In this document: positions 56,158 through 64,000 of the stretch, one piece after another
Layout of the letters: the number at the start of each line of letters is the position of its first letter
How positions within the stretch are numbered: the first letter of the stretch is position 1
Source of the DNA: Bradyrhizobium sp. Ash2021
Lineage (GTDB): Bacteria; Pseudomonadota; Alphaproteobacteria; Rhizobiales; Xanthobacteraceae
DNA length: 64,000 nucleotides
NCBI RefSeq assembly: GCF_031202265.1
Contig: NZ_CP100604.1
Coordinates: 1,240,001 to 1,304,000 of the forward strand
Direction of reading: 5' to 3'
The notes under the pieces: generated by a model
Told to the model about the DNA's origin: nothing
The model's database searches: none
Seen by the model: the letters and a program-made list of their open reading frames with translations, nothing else
Made by a program: the position numbers and the translations under genes

Positions 56158-57720
56158 ATGCAGAACCAGAAGAAGGCCTCGAAGGTCGATAACGTGGTGA
56201 TTGAACCCGGCGCTGTCCCGCTCGCCATGTGGCGGCACATCCTGCGCGATGGACCGAAGGTCAGCTTCGTCGAAGGAACGCGTGAAATCGTCGACAACTG
56301 CCACGCGGCTGTCGTCAAACTGATCGCGACGGGCCGGGCGATCTACGCCGTCAATACGGGTTTCGGCAAGCTCGCCGCGATCCGGATTCCGGACGATCAA
56401 CTGGTCCAGCTGCAACGCAATCTGATCCTGTCGCACAGCGCCGGAACCGGTGAGTTTCTGAGCGACGATCTGGTGCGGCTGATCCTGATCATGAAAGCCG
56501 CGGCACTGGCGCAGGGCCATTCCGGCGTGCGCTGGGAGTTGACCGAGGCGCTGCTGGCGCTCGCCAATGCCGGCGTCTATCCCTGCCTTCCGGCGAAGGG
56601 GTCGGTCGGCGCGTCCGGCGATCTTGCGCCGCTGTCGCATATGGCTGCGGCGCTGATGGGCGTCGGTGAAGTCCGCTATCGCGGCAAGGTCATGGCCGCC
56701 GCGGACGGCCTGGGTCACGCCGGACTAAAGCCGATGACGCTCGGCCCGAAAGAAGGCGTGGCTCTGATCAACGGCACGCAGGTGTCGGCCGCGCTTGGTC
56801 TCTCCGGGTTGTTTGCGGCGGAGGACGTGATGCGGGCCGCGCTGGTGACCGGCGCGCTCTCGCTCGAGGCCTGCCGCGGCAATGATGCGCCGTTCGATGC
56901 GCGCATTCAGGCGGTGCGGCGCCATCGCGGCCAGCAGGATGTTGCGGCGATCTATCGCAAGCTGCTCGCCGGCAGCCCGATTCGCGAAGCGTATCGCGCC
57001 AAGCTCAAGGTGCAGGACCCCTATTGCATGCGTTGCCAGCCGCAGGTGATGGGCGCCTGTCTGGACAATCTGCGGTTTGCGGCAAAGACGCTGGGGATCG
57101 AGGCCAACGCCGTCTCCGACAATCCGCTGGTGTTCCCCGAAGAGGCCGAGGTGCTGTCGGGCGGAAACTTTCATGCCGAGCCGGTGGCGTTCGCGGCCGA
57201 TATCATCGCGCTCGCGATCTGCGAAATCGGCTCATTGTCGGAACGTCGCCAGGCCATGCTGATCGACGCGACGCTCTCGGGTCTGCCGGCGTTCCTGGTC
57301 GATAACTCGGGTCTCAATTCAGGCTTCATGATTGCGCAGGTCACGGCGGCCGCTCTCACCAGCGAGAACAAGATGCTGGCGCATCCGGCGTCGGTGGATT
57401 CGATCCCGACATCGGCGAACCAGGAAGACCATGTCTCGATGGCCTGTCATGGCGCGTACCGGCTGGGTCAAATGGCCGATAATGCCGCGGCCATCATTGC
57501 GCTGGAGTGGCTCTCTGCGGCGCAGGGTGCCGATTTCCACAAGCCGCTCGAACCGGCCGCACCGCTCGCGGAAGCCGTTCGCCGGTTGCGGAACGAAGTG
57601 CCGAGGCTGGAGCAGGATCGCTATTTCGCGCCCGACATCGCTGCGGCCAAGCGTTTGCTCGTCGCGGGTGCGATTGGCGATCTCGCAGGCGATTCGCTTT
57701 TGGATGAAACCATCGCCTGA
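56158..57720 (+). CDS. hutH: histidine ammonia-lyase
   Basis: The 520-residue protein is a MIO-type ammonia-lyase with the self-forming cofactor triad Ala-Ser-Gly at 152-154 (GSVGASGDLAPL) and family landmarks NTGFGKLA, GTQVSAALGLS, QDPYCMRCQPQVMGA and SENKMLAHPASVDS. These agree best with histidine ammonia-lyase. It turns histidine, or a relative, into urocanate plus ammonia. It belongs to the ABC-transporter operon. A lyase acting on methylated histidine or ergothioneine cannot be excluded. Confidence 0.94.
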   Translation: MQNQKKASKVDNVVIEPGAVPLAMWRHILRDGPKVSFVEGTREIVDNCHAAVVKLIATGRAIYAVNTGFGKLAAIRIPDDQLVQLQRNLILSHSAGTGEFLSDDLVRLILIMKAAALAQGHSGVRWELTEALLALANAGVYPCLPAKGSVGASGDLAPLSHMAAALMGVGEVRYRGKVMAAADGLGHAGLKPMTLGPKEGVALINGTQVSAALGLSGLFAAEDVMRAALVTGALSLEACRGNDAPFDARIQAVRRHRGQQDVAAIYRKLLAGSPIREAYRAKLKVQDPYCMRCQPQVMGACLDNLRFAAKTLGIEANAVSDNPLVFPEEAEVLSGGNFHAEPVAFAADIIALAICEIGSLSERRQAMLIDATLSGLPAFLVDNSGLNSGFMIAQVTAAALTSENKMLAHPASVDSIPTSANQEDHVSMACHGAYRLGQMADNAAAIIALEWLSAAQGADFHKPLEPAAPLAEAVRRLRNEVPRLEQDRYFAPDIAAAKRLLVAGAIGDLAGDSLLDETIA

Positions 57721-57746
57721 TTGTTCCGAACCGAAGGTCCGAATCG

Positions 57747-58355
57747 ATGTGGATTAGCCATATTCCTTATGCCGAGGCCAATGGCCGCCTCAAGGCGCTC
57801 TACGATCGGGTCAAGGGTCCGGACGATAACGTCGACAACATCATGCTGGCGCACAGTTTGCGGCCGCACAGCATGGAAGGCCACATGGCGCTCTATAAAT
57901 ATGTGCTGCACCATGCGGCTAACACGACGCCAAAGTGGTTTCTTGAAACGCTCGGTGTCTATGTCAGCCAACTCAACGATTGCGCCTATTGCGTCGACCA
58001 TCACTTTTCAGGCCTGAAGCGACTGCTCAAGGACGAGGCGCGCGCCAGCGCGATTCGAAGTGCGCTTCAGTCCGGATCGTTCTCGGGTGTGTTCACCGAT
58101 GCTGAAGCGATTGCGCTTCGGTATGCGGACGTTCTGACGCGGACACCGCAGGCGCAGGATGCCTTGAAAAGCTGCGTGGACGCGATGCGCAGGGCGGGCG
58201 TCGACGACGGACAAATTCTCGAGGTCAACCAGGTGGTCTCGTACTTCAATTATGCCAATCGAACGGTGGTCGGTCTCGGTGTCACCACGGACGGTGACAT
58301 TCTTGGTCTCTCCCCCGGTAATTCGGAAAATCCTGATGACTGGTCGCATGCCTGA
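57747..58355 (+). CDS. AhpD-like peroxidase-related protein (carboxymuconolactone decarboxylase fold)
   Basis: The 202-residue protein has the AhpD-type catalytic core CAYCVDHH (Cys79, Cys82, His85, His86) inside NDCAYCVDHHFSGLKRLL. This family has alkylhydroperoxidase-like or uncharacterised activity. It lies 26 bp after hutH, and its stop overlaps the aminotransferase start by 8 bp. In this operon it may protect against or use reactive intermediates; that is inference. Confidence 0.9.
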   Translation: MWISHIPYAEANGRLKALYDRVKGPDDNVDNIMLAHSLRPHSMEGHMALYKYVLHHAANTTPKWFLETLGVYVSQLNDCAYCVDHHFSGLKRLLKDEARASAIRSALQSGSFSGVFTDAEAIALRYADVLTRTPQAQDALKSCVDAMRRAGVDDGQILEVNQVVSYFNYANRTVVGLGVTTDGDILGLSPGNSENPDDWSHA

Positions 58356-59445
58356 CAGTGTCGTTACGCCGCGCATTCTGCGGCTCGAAATCGTCCCGCC
58401 ACAGGTGACGCCGCCCGATCTCGGCGCCGACCTGCCGGTTCGCAGTCTGCACCTCAACGAATCACCATTCCCGCCGGCGCCTGCCGTCGTCGAGGCGATG
58501 CGAAAGGCTACCGCCGAACTCAATCGTTATCCGGATCACGACGGCAAGGATCTTGTCGCCGCGCTGGCGCAGCGCACCGGCGCTTCCGCGGAGAATATCG
58601 TCATCGGGTCGGGCTCCAACGAACTGCTTTATGCCAGCGCGGATATCACGCTGGACGCAAACGATGAGGCTATCGCGCCCGTTCCCGGCTTTCCGACCTA
58701 TGCCAAGACGATTGCGATGCGCGGCGCGGTTCATGTTGGCGTCGCCGTGCGTGAGGACGGCGTCGTCGATATCGAGCGGACGCTGGCTGCCGTGACACCA
58801 CGGACACGACTGGTGTTCGTGGCTTCGCCGCACAATCCCACCGGCGGCTTGCTCGGTCAGGCGGAGATCGAACATCTCGTCAAGCACCTTCCGGACGATC
58901 TGCTGCTGCATTTCGATGAAGCTTACTATGAATTCGGCCGCCATGCCGGTGGGCCGGAGAGCTTACCGCTGCTGGCGCAGCGGCGCGGGCCATGGATCGC
59001 GACGCGGAGTTTTTCCAAGGCCTATGGCCTCGCCGGCGTTCGCGTCGGCTATGGCATCACCAGTTCACGGGAACTGGCCGATTTCTATCGCAAGATCAGA
59101 GTCAATTTCAGCATCAATGCGATTGCCCTTGCCGCGGCCAGGACGGCGCTCGACCAGGAGACCCATCTCGCCGCGCTGCTGGAGCATACCGCAACCGAAC
59201 GCCGGCAGTTGTCGCTCGGCCTTCAGCAACTCGGATTCCGCGCGCTGCCGAGCGCGGCGAATTTCGTGACGGTCATCACGCCGCGCCCCGCCGCTGCCAT
59301 CGCCGCCGAGCTCAAGGCGAAGAACATCTTCGTTCTGGCATTTCCGTGGCCCGGGACGCCGGGCGCGCTGAGGATCACAATCGGATCGCGTGAGGACACC
59401 GCCGCATGTCTCGCGGCGATCGGCGGGATCGTGCAGCCGACATGA
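58348..59445 (+). CDS. HisC-like class I/II aminotransferase
   Basis: The 365-residue PLP enzyme looks like histidinol-phosphate aminotransferase: LHLNESPFPPAP, GSGSNELLY, SPHNPTGGLL and FSKAYGLAGVRVGYG with the PLP-binding Lys. In this catabolic setting it may transaminate histidine or an analogue to the imidazolepyruvate type. The start at 58348 overlaps the previous stop; 58336 is another option. The stop overlaps the next gene as ATGA. Confidence 0.9.
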   Translation: MPDSVVTPRILRLEIVPPQVTPPDLGADLPVRSLHLNESPFPPAPAVVEAMRKATAELNRYPDHDGKDLVAALAQRTGASAENIVIGSGSNELLYASADITLDANDEAIAPVPGFPTYAKTIAMRGAVHVGVAVREDGVVDIERTLAAVTPRTRLVFVASPHNPTGGLLGQAEIEHLVKHLPDDLLLHFDEAYYEFGRHAGGPESLPLLAQRRGPWIATRSFSKAYGLAGVRVGYGITSSRELADFYRKIRVNFSINAIALAAARTALDQETHLAALLEHTATERRQLSLGLQQLGFRALPSAANFVTVITPRPAAAIAAELKAKNIFVLAFPWPGTPGALRITIGSREDTAACLAAIGGIVQPT

Positions 59446-60845
59446 CCGGCCTTGCCGCAGCGCTCCGCGCATTCGTCGGGGCGGACGCCGTTTTGGACAA
59501 GGCCGAGGACATCGCCGGGTATCGCGGTGACCTGGCGTGCCCGACCGGCGGCGACATCCTGTGCGTGGTCCGGCCGCGGACGACGCAGGAGACCGCCGTG
59601 GTCGTCAAGGCATGCGCGGCGGCGGGTGTCTCGCTGGCGCCGCGCGGTGGTGGCACCGGACTCGCAGGAGGTGCGACGCCGGAGCCGGGGCGTTCCAGCG
59701 TCGTCATTTCATTCGAACGTATGCGCCAGATCCGATCGATCGATCCGATCGGCAATGTGATGGTCGTCGAAGCGGGATGCACGCTGCACGCGGCGCAGCA
59801 GGCCGCCGCCGATGCCGGGCGGTTTCTGGGTCTCGATCACGGCGCCGCCTCGAGCCAGATCGGCGGCAACCTGTCGACCAATGCCGGCGGAAACAACGTG
59901 CTTCGCTACGGCATGGCGCGCGATCAGGTGCTTGGCCTCGAAGTGGTGCTGGCGGACGGCCGGGTGATATCGCGGCTGATGCCACTGCGAAAGAACAATG
60001 CGGGCTACGACCTCAAGCAGGTTTTCCTGGGCTCGGAAGGCACGCTCGGCCTGATCACGGCGGCAGCCCTCCATCTTCGTCCTGCCGCTGTCGTGTCGGC
60101 GACTGCCTGCATCGGCGCGGCGTCGCTTGAGGCCGTGCTGGAATTCTTCGTGCTGGCGCGTCGGACTCTTGGCGAGGCGATCAGCGCCTTCGAGATCATG
60201 CCGCGCGAAGGGTTGGAATTTCATTTCGCCCACATTGGCAAGCGACGTGAGCCGTTTGAAGCCCGAACGCCGTGGATCGTGCTTGTCGAAGCGGATAGCG
60301 CCAGCGCGTATTTCAATCTCGCGGAGGCATTCGAGGCGCTGCTGGCCACCGCAATCGAGAACGGAATGGTGGTCGATGGCACCATTGCCGCAACGCAAGC
60401 GCAACGCCAGGCCTTGTGGTCGCTGCGGGAGGGCATCGCCGTGGCGATGGTCGAGGCGCCGGGAAGCCTGAAGAGCGATACCGCCGTGCCGGTTGCAGCG
60501 ATTGCCGAATTCGTCGCGCAGGCACGCGTCTCGGTGGATGACGTCGTGCCGGGCTGCATTCCGGTCCCGTTCGGCCACGTCGGCGACGGCAATATTCACT
60601 TCAATGTGCTGCCGCCGGTGGGCATGTCGTCGGCCGATTTCAGCGCGAAATGGTCCGATCTCGCGCGCGCCATCGAGGATGTTGCCTTGTCGCTCGGCGG
60701 TACCATCAGTGCCGAGCATGGCATCGGTCTGGTCAAGCGCGTTGCGCTGAAACGCGCGCTGTCATCGACCGAGCTCGATGTGATGCGGACTCTGAAGCTG
60801 GTTTTCGATCCTGGAAACATTTTGAATCCGGGAAAGATCCTTTAG
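59442..60845 (+). CDS. FAD-linked 2-hydroxyacid oxidase (GlcD-like)
   Basis: The 467-residue flavoprotein has the FAD-binding type 4 domain (SLAPRGGGTGLAGGA, SQIGGNLSTNAGGNNVLRYG, FLGSEGTLGLIT) and the C-terminal oxidase domain with HVGDGNIHFN and SAEHGIG. It oxidises a 2-hydroxyacid such as lactate, glycolate or, by context, imidazolelactate to the 2-oxoacid. Paired with an aminotransferase it could let the cell use a hydroxy-acid relative of histidine. It is the last gene of the operon and convergent with hutD. Confidence 0.92.
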   Translation: MTGLAAALRAFVGADAVLDKAEDIAGYRGDLACPTGGDILCVVRPRTTQETAVVVKACAAAGVSLAPRGGGTGLAGGATPEPGRSSVVISFERMRQIRSIDPIGNVMVVEAGCTLHAAQQAAADAGRFLGLDHGAASSQIGGNLSTNAGGNNVLRYGMARDQVLGLEVVLADGRVISRLMPLRKNNAGYDLKQVFLGSEGTLGLITAAALHLRPAAVVSATACIGAASLEAVLEFFVLARRTLGEAISAFEIMPREGLEFHFAHIGKRREPFEARTPWIVLVEADSASAYFNLAEAFEALLATAIENGMVVDGTIAATQAQRQALWSLREGIAVAMVEAPGSLKSDTAVPVAAIAEFVAQARVSVDDVVPGCIPVPFGHVGDGNIHFNVLPPVGMSSADFSAKWSDLARAIEDVALSLGGTISAEHGIGLVKRVALKRALSSTELDVMRTLKLVFDPGNILNPGKIL

Positions 60846-60890
60846 CGCCGTCCTCTTCGCGTGAACCGGTATCCATTTCGCAAAATGGCT

Positions 60891-61472
60891 CTAGGCGTTC
60901 CAGATCTCGATCAGAAACAGATCCGCATCGCTGGGCGATGACGCGGTGAATTCCTGCGCATCTCCGGCGGAAAAGATCATCGCATCTTTCGGTCCGAGCG
61001 TGAACCTGTCTTGTTCGGTTCGAACGTCGACGCTGCCATCGATCGCGACGACGATGCCGATATGGCCCTGCCAACCGATTTTTGTGGGCGTCGCAACGGG
61101 ATGGCGCGAGACGCGGTGATCGCAGCGACCGCGCCGCGTCATCACATTGAGATCGTCGATCGGCCCGGCGGTCAGCAGACTTTCGACCGCGACGTCGCCG
61201 GCGAAGCGGAACGGTTCGGACCGCCAGTTAAGTGAGACGCTGTCCTCGTCGGCAAGGGCCAGTGTGATGCCGGCGCCCTCGATCACGCTCAGGGTGCGAT
61301 CGATGTTCGGGAACAACGAGAACGGTCCGGGCACGGCGACATGCGCCATGCTGATGCGCCAGTCGAAGGTCTCGAACGACGCTTCGGCGGGCGAAACCAT
61401 CATTTCGATGGTTTCGCCGCCGCCGTTCTTCCACGGCATTCGCCGATAATCCTGCGCTCGCAGCACGCGCAT
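60891..61472 (-). CDS. hutD: HutD family protein
   Basis: The 193-residue cupin-fold protein has the family-typical RMPWKNGGGETIEM near the start and DWRISMAHVAVPGPFSLFPNIDRTLSVIEG. HutD is found in histidine utilisation operons and probably limits urocanate build-up. It lies 4 bp after the second hutU stop on the same strand and ends convergently with the FAD oxidase gene, with 45 bp between. Confidence 0.93.
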   Translation of the reverse strand: MRVLRAQDYRRMPWKNGGGETIEMMVSPAEASFETFDWRISMAHVAVPGPFSLFPNIDRTLSVIEGAGITLALADEDSVSLNWRSEPFRFAGDVAVESLLTAGPIDDLNVMTRRGRCDHRVSRHPVATPTKIGWQGHIGIVVAIDGSVDVRTEQDRFTLGPKDAMIFSAGDAQEFTASSPSDADLFLIEIWNA

Positions 61473-61476
61473 GGCG

Positions 61477-63141
61477 TCAGGTGATGCTTGGGAGCTTCAG
61501 ATCATGTTCTTTGGCGCAGGCGATCGCGATGTCGTAACCGGCATCGGCGTGCCGCATGACGCCGGACGCGGGATCATTCCAGAGCACGCGCTCAAGCCGC
61601 TTCGCCGCCTCAGGAGTGCCGTCGGCGACGATCACCATGCCGGCGTGCTGAGAATAGCCGATGCCGACGCCGCCGCCGTGATGCAGCGAAACCCAGGTGG
61701 CCCCGCTGGCGCAGTTAATGAGCGCGTTGAGCAACGGCCAGTCCGATACCGCGTCGGAGCCGTCCTTCATTGCCTCGGTTTCGCGGTTCGGACTGGCAAC
61801 GCTGCCGGAATCGAGATGGTCGCGCCCGATCACGATGGGCGCCTTGAGTTCGCCGCGCGCCACCATCTCATTGAAGGCGAGTCCGATGCGATGGCGGTCG
61901 CCGAGACCGACCCAGCAAATGCGCGCCGGCAATCCCTGGAACTTGATGCGGTCGCGCGCCATGTCCAGCCAGTTGTGGAGATGCGCATTGTCAGGCAGCA
62001 GCTCCTTCATCTTGGCGTCGGTCTTGTAGATATCTTCGGGATCGCCGGACAGCGCGGCCCATCGGAACGGTCCGATACCGCGGCAGAACAGCGGACGAAT
62101 ATAGGCCGGCACGAAGCCCGGAAAATCGAACGCGTTTTCGAGGCCTTCTTCCTTGGCCATCTGGCGAATGTTGTTGCCGTAGTCGAGCGTCGGCACGCCC
62201 ATCTGATGGAAGGCAAGCATCGCGCGGACATGATCGACCATGGAGCGGCGCGCCGCGCTGCCGACGGCTTTCGGATCGGTCTCGCGCTTGGATTCCCAAT
62301 CGGTCAGGCTCCACCCCTTCGGCAGATAGCCGTTGATCGGGTCGTGGGCGGATGTCTGGTCGGTGACCACATCGGGGCGCACACCGAGCCGCACCAATTC
62401 GGGCAAGATCTCGGCGGCATTGCCCGGCAGGCCAACGGACAGCGGCTTCTTCTCCTTGCAGGACTTCTCGATAATGGCGAGGGCATCCTGCAGGTCTTTC
62501 GCCTGAACATCGAGGTAGCCGGTGCGCAGACGCATTTCGATGCGGCTGGGCTGGCATTCGATGGCCAGGCAGGAGGCGCCGGCCATGGTCGCGGCCAGCG
62601 GCTGTGCGCCGCCCATGCCGCCGAGTCCGGCGGTCAGAATCCATTTTCCGGCGAGGCTGCCGCCATAATGTTGACGACCGATCTCGATGAAGGTCTCGTA
62701 GGTGCCCTGGACGATGCCCTGCGAGCCGATATAGATCCACGAGCCGGCCGTCATCTGGCCGTACATCATCAAGCCTTTGCGATCGAGTTCGTTAAAGTGA
62801 TCCCAGGTGCCCCAATGCGGCACCAGATTCGAGTTGGCGATCAGCACGCGCGGCGCGTCCCGATGTGTCCGAAAAACCCCGACGGGCTTTCCCGATTGCA
62901 CGATCAGCGTTTCATCGTCCTCGAGATCGCGCAGCGACGCGACGATGCGATCGAAACTCTCCCAGTTGCGGGCGGCGCGACCGATGCCGCCATACACCAC
63001 GAGCTCGCCGGGCTTTTCGGCCACGTCGGGATCGAGGTTGTTCATCAGCATGCGCAGCGGCGCTTCGGTGAGCCAGCACTTGGCCGACAGTTCGGTGCCG
63101 TGCGCGGCGCGAATGACGCGGGCGTTATCGATACGGGTCAT
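61477..63141 (-). CDS. hutU: urocanate hydratase, second copy
   Basis: The 554-residue enzyme is a complete urocanase: [41 protein letters not shown] and [13 protein letters not shown]. It sits between hutG and hutD, the normal hut arrangement, so it is the better candidate for the housekeeping histidine pathway. It overlaps the hutG stop as ATGA. A second urocanase lies at 48566-50239. Confidence 0.95.
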   Translation of the reverse strand: MTRIDNARVIRAAHGTELSAKCWLTEAPLRMLMNNLDPDVAEKPGELVVYGGIGRAARNWESFDRIVASLRDLEDDETLIVQSGKPVGVFRTHRDAPRVLIANSNLVPHWGTWDHFNELDRKGLMMYGQMTAGSWIYIGSQGIVQGTYETFIEIGRQHYGGSLAGKWILTAGLGGMGGAQPLAATMAGASCLAIECQPSRIEMRLRTGYLDVQAKDLQDALAIIEKSCKEKKPLSVGLPGNAAEILPELVRLGVRPDVVTDQTSAHDPINGYLPKGWSLTDWESKRETDPKAVGSAARRSMVDHVRAMLAFHQMGVPTLDYGNNIRQMAKEEGLENAFDFPGFVPAYIRPLFCRGIGPFRWAALSGDPEDIYKTDAKMKELLPDNAHLHNWLDMARDRIKFQGLPARICWVGLGDRHRIGLAFNEMVARGELKAPIVIGRDHLDSGSVASPNRETEAMKDGSDAVSDWPLLNALINCASGATWVSLHHGGGVGIGYSQHAGMVIVADGTPEAAKRLERVLWNDPASGVMRHADAGYDIAIACAKEHDLKLPSIT

Positions 63142-63965
63142 GACAAATTCCTCTCGTGAGCAAAACTAAGACAGGATTTCAGAATGCCTTCCAATGCGTC
63201 GCGCATCGGTTGGGCGTAGGTCGGATCGTAGGATGCCGGCCATTCGCCTTCGGCGACGGGCCCGAGCCGCTCAGGCATGTAGCCGCGACACGCCAGCTCC
63301 ATCTGAATGGTGTGCACACCGTTTTTCGGGTCGCCGTGGCGGCGGGTAATCCAGCCTCCGGTAAAGCGGCCGTTGGTGACGTGTGTGAAGCCGGTCTTGG
63401 CGCAGATGGCTTCGACGCCTGCGGTCAAAGCCGGATCGCAGCTCGCGCCGGAATTGGTACCAATATTGAAGTTCGGCAACTCACCATCGAACAGCCGGGG
63501 GATGACGGACCGGATCGAGTGACAGTCGTAGACAGCGACGGTCGGAAACAGCTGTCGAAGGCGCACGATCTCCTGTTCCAGTCTCGCATGGTATGGATCG
63601 AAATATTGCGTGCGACGCTCGGCAATCTCGGCCGGGACCAGTTCGGCGCCACTCTTGTAAAGCGGCTCACCATCGAAGGTCGTCGTCGGGCACAGTTCGG
63701 TGGTCTGCTGACCAGGATAAAGCGTGGTGCCGGCCGGGTTGCGGTTCACGTCGATCACGGTGCGCGATATCGCGGTGTGAATGGTGGTCGCGCCGAGATC
63801 CGCAGCGAAGGCGTAAAGTTTGTCGATCCACCAATCCGCGTCCTTGCGGGCGATCCATGGCGAGACCAGACGGCTTTCCAGTTCGGCCGGAATCTCGGTT
63901 CCGGTATGTGGAAATGAAACGATCAGCGGTGCGTCACCGCGGCGGACAGTCAACCAGGGCGTCAT
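63138..63965 (-). CDS. hutG: N-formylglutamate deformylase
   Basis: The 275-residue protein belongs to the N-formylglutamate amidohydrolase family ([65 protein letters not shown]). It releases formate from N-formylglutamate, the last step of the five-step histidine route; HutI and HutF are not in the window and may lie just beyond it. A strong GGAGGGGAG site precedes the ATG at 63965. Confidence 0.93.
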   Translation of the reverse strand: MTPWLTVRRGDAPLIVSFPHTGTEIPAELESRLVSPWIARKDADWWIDKLYAFAADLGATTIHTAISRTVIDVNRNPAGTTLYPGQQTTELCPTTTFDGEPLYKSGAELVPAEIAERRTQYFDPYHARLEQEIVRLRQLFPTVAVYDCHSIRSVIPRLFDGELPNFNIGTNSGASCDPALTAGVEAICAKTGFTHVTNGRFTGGWITRRHGDPKNGVHTIQMELACRGYMPERLGPVAEGEWPASYDPTYAQPMRDALEGILKSCLSFAHERNLS

Positions 63966-64000
63966 GCTCCCCTCCAGACACGTTGAAAAAGCGGGTTAAA

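Noticed and set aside
61471..63159. 562-codon plus-strand frame opposite hutU
   Set aside because: Antisense of a clear urocanase gene; the frame is open because of GC-rich codon bias.
1..64000. Search for CRISPR arrays, rRNA and tRNA genes
   Set aside because: No evenly spaced direct repeats, rRNA signatures or tRNA cloverleaf sequences were seen by eye; tRNA could be missed without a covariance search.

Overview
The window is high-GC DNA from an alphaproteobacterium, most likely Bradyrhizobium or a close relative. This is inferred from gene families, codon use and an abundance of short degenerate intergenic repeats typical of that group; no rRNA or tRNA was found to confirm it. It alternates between well-ordered catabolic or transport operons and scarred accessory DNA with insertion sequences, gene fragments and frameshifted genes.

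Layout. (1) 1-3.4 kb, minus strand: an ECF sigma factor and anti-sigma factor joined to a cupredoxin and a Tat-exported metallophosphoesterase, then a small exported cupin-like protein. (2) 4.0-13.0 kb: an unusual set of genes. A tightly coupled minus-strand operon (nucleoside phosphorylase, DUF2064 transferase, GT-C membrane glycosyltransferase, radical SAM/SPASM protein, GT2 glycosyltransferase) faces a plus-strand acyl-CoA-dehydrogenase-like flavoprotein, a PhnD-like binding protein and a minus-strand radical SAM protein with a TusA-like N-terminus. Two operon genes are frameshifted. (3) 13.7-15.8 kb: an intact IS5-type element with inverted repeats and a CTAG duplication, then IS3 and ISL3 remnants. 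(4) 15.9-23.6 kb: periplasm and outer-membrane genes: two OprB porins, DUF2231 plus sorbosone-dehydrogenase-like lipoprotein, a broken soxC, and a multicopper oxidase behind a CsoR-like operator. (5) 23.8-29.8 kb: IS1182-like fragment, IS91-like element, a 169-bp MITE-like element, gene fragments, RidA and small exported proteins. (6) 30.2-37.7 kb: a Sel1-repeat membrane protein, a P4-like satellite remnant (primase-helicase, excisionase-like regulators, broken integrase) and a HEPN plus SEC-C/HNH-like pair that may be defence-related.

(7) 37.7-45.9 kb: an FCD regulator divergent from a complete branched-chain-amino-acid-type ABC transporter whose operon continues into an acyl-CoA ligase and an enoyl-CoA hydratase; this looks like import and CoA activation of an organic acid. 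(8) 46-48.5 kb: small genes, a VOC-family gene with an in-frame stop, and about 1.2 kb without a recognisable gene. (9) 48.6-64.0 kb: histidine/urocanate catabolism. A minus-strand operon (IclR regulator, quinone oxidoreductase, CoA-transferase, first urocanate hydratase) diverges from a plus-strand operon (TrpX-type ABC transporter, histidine ammonia-lyase, AhpD-like protein, HisC-like aminotransferase, FAD-linked oxidase). It meets a second minus-strand hut operon (HutG, second HutU, HutD). Two urocanate hydratases 11 kb apart, one with CoA-transferase and redox genes, suggest a specialised pathway for a histidine relative or a reduced urocanate product.
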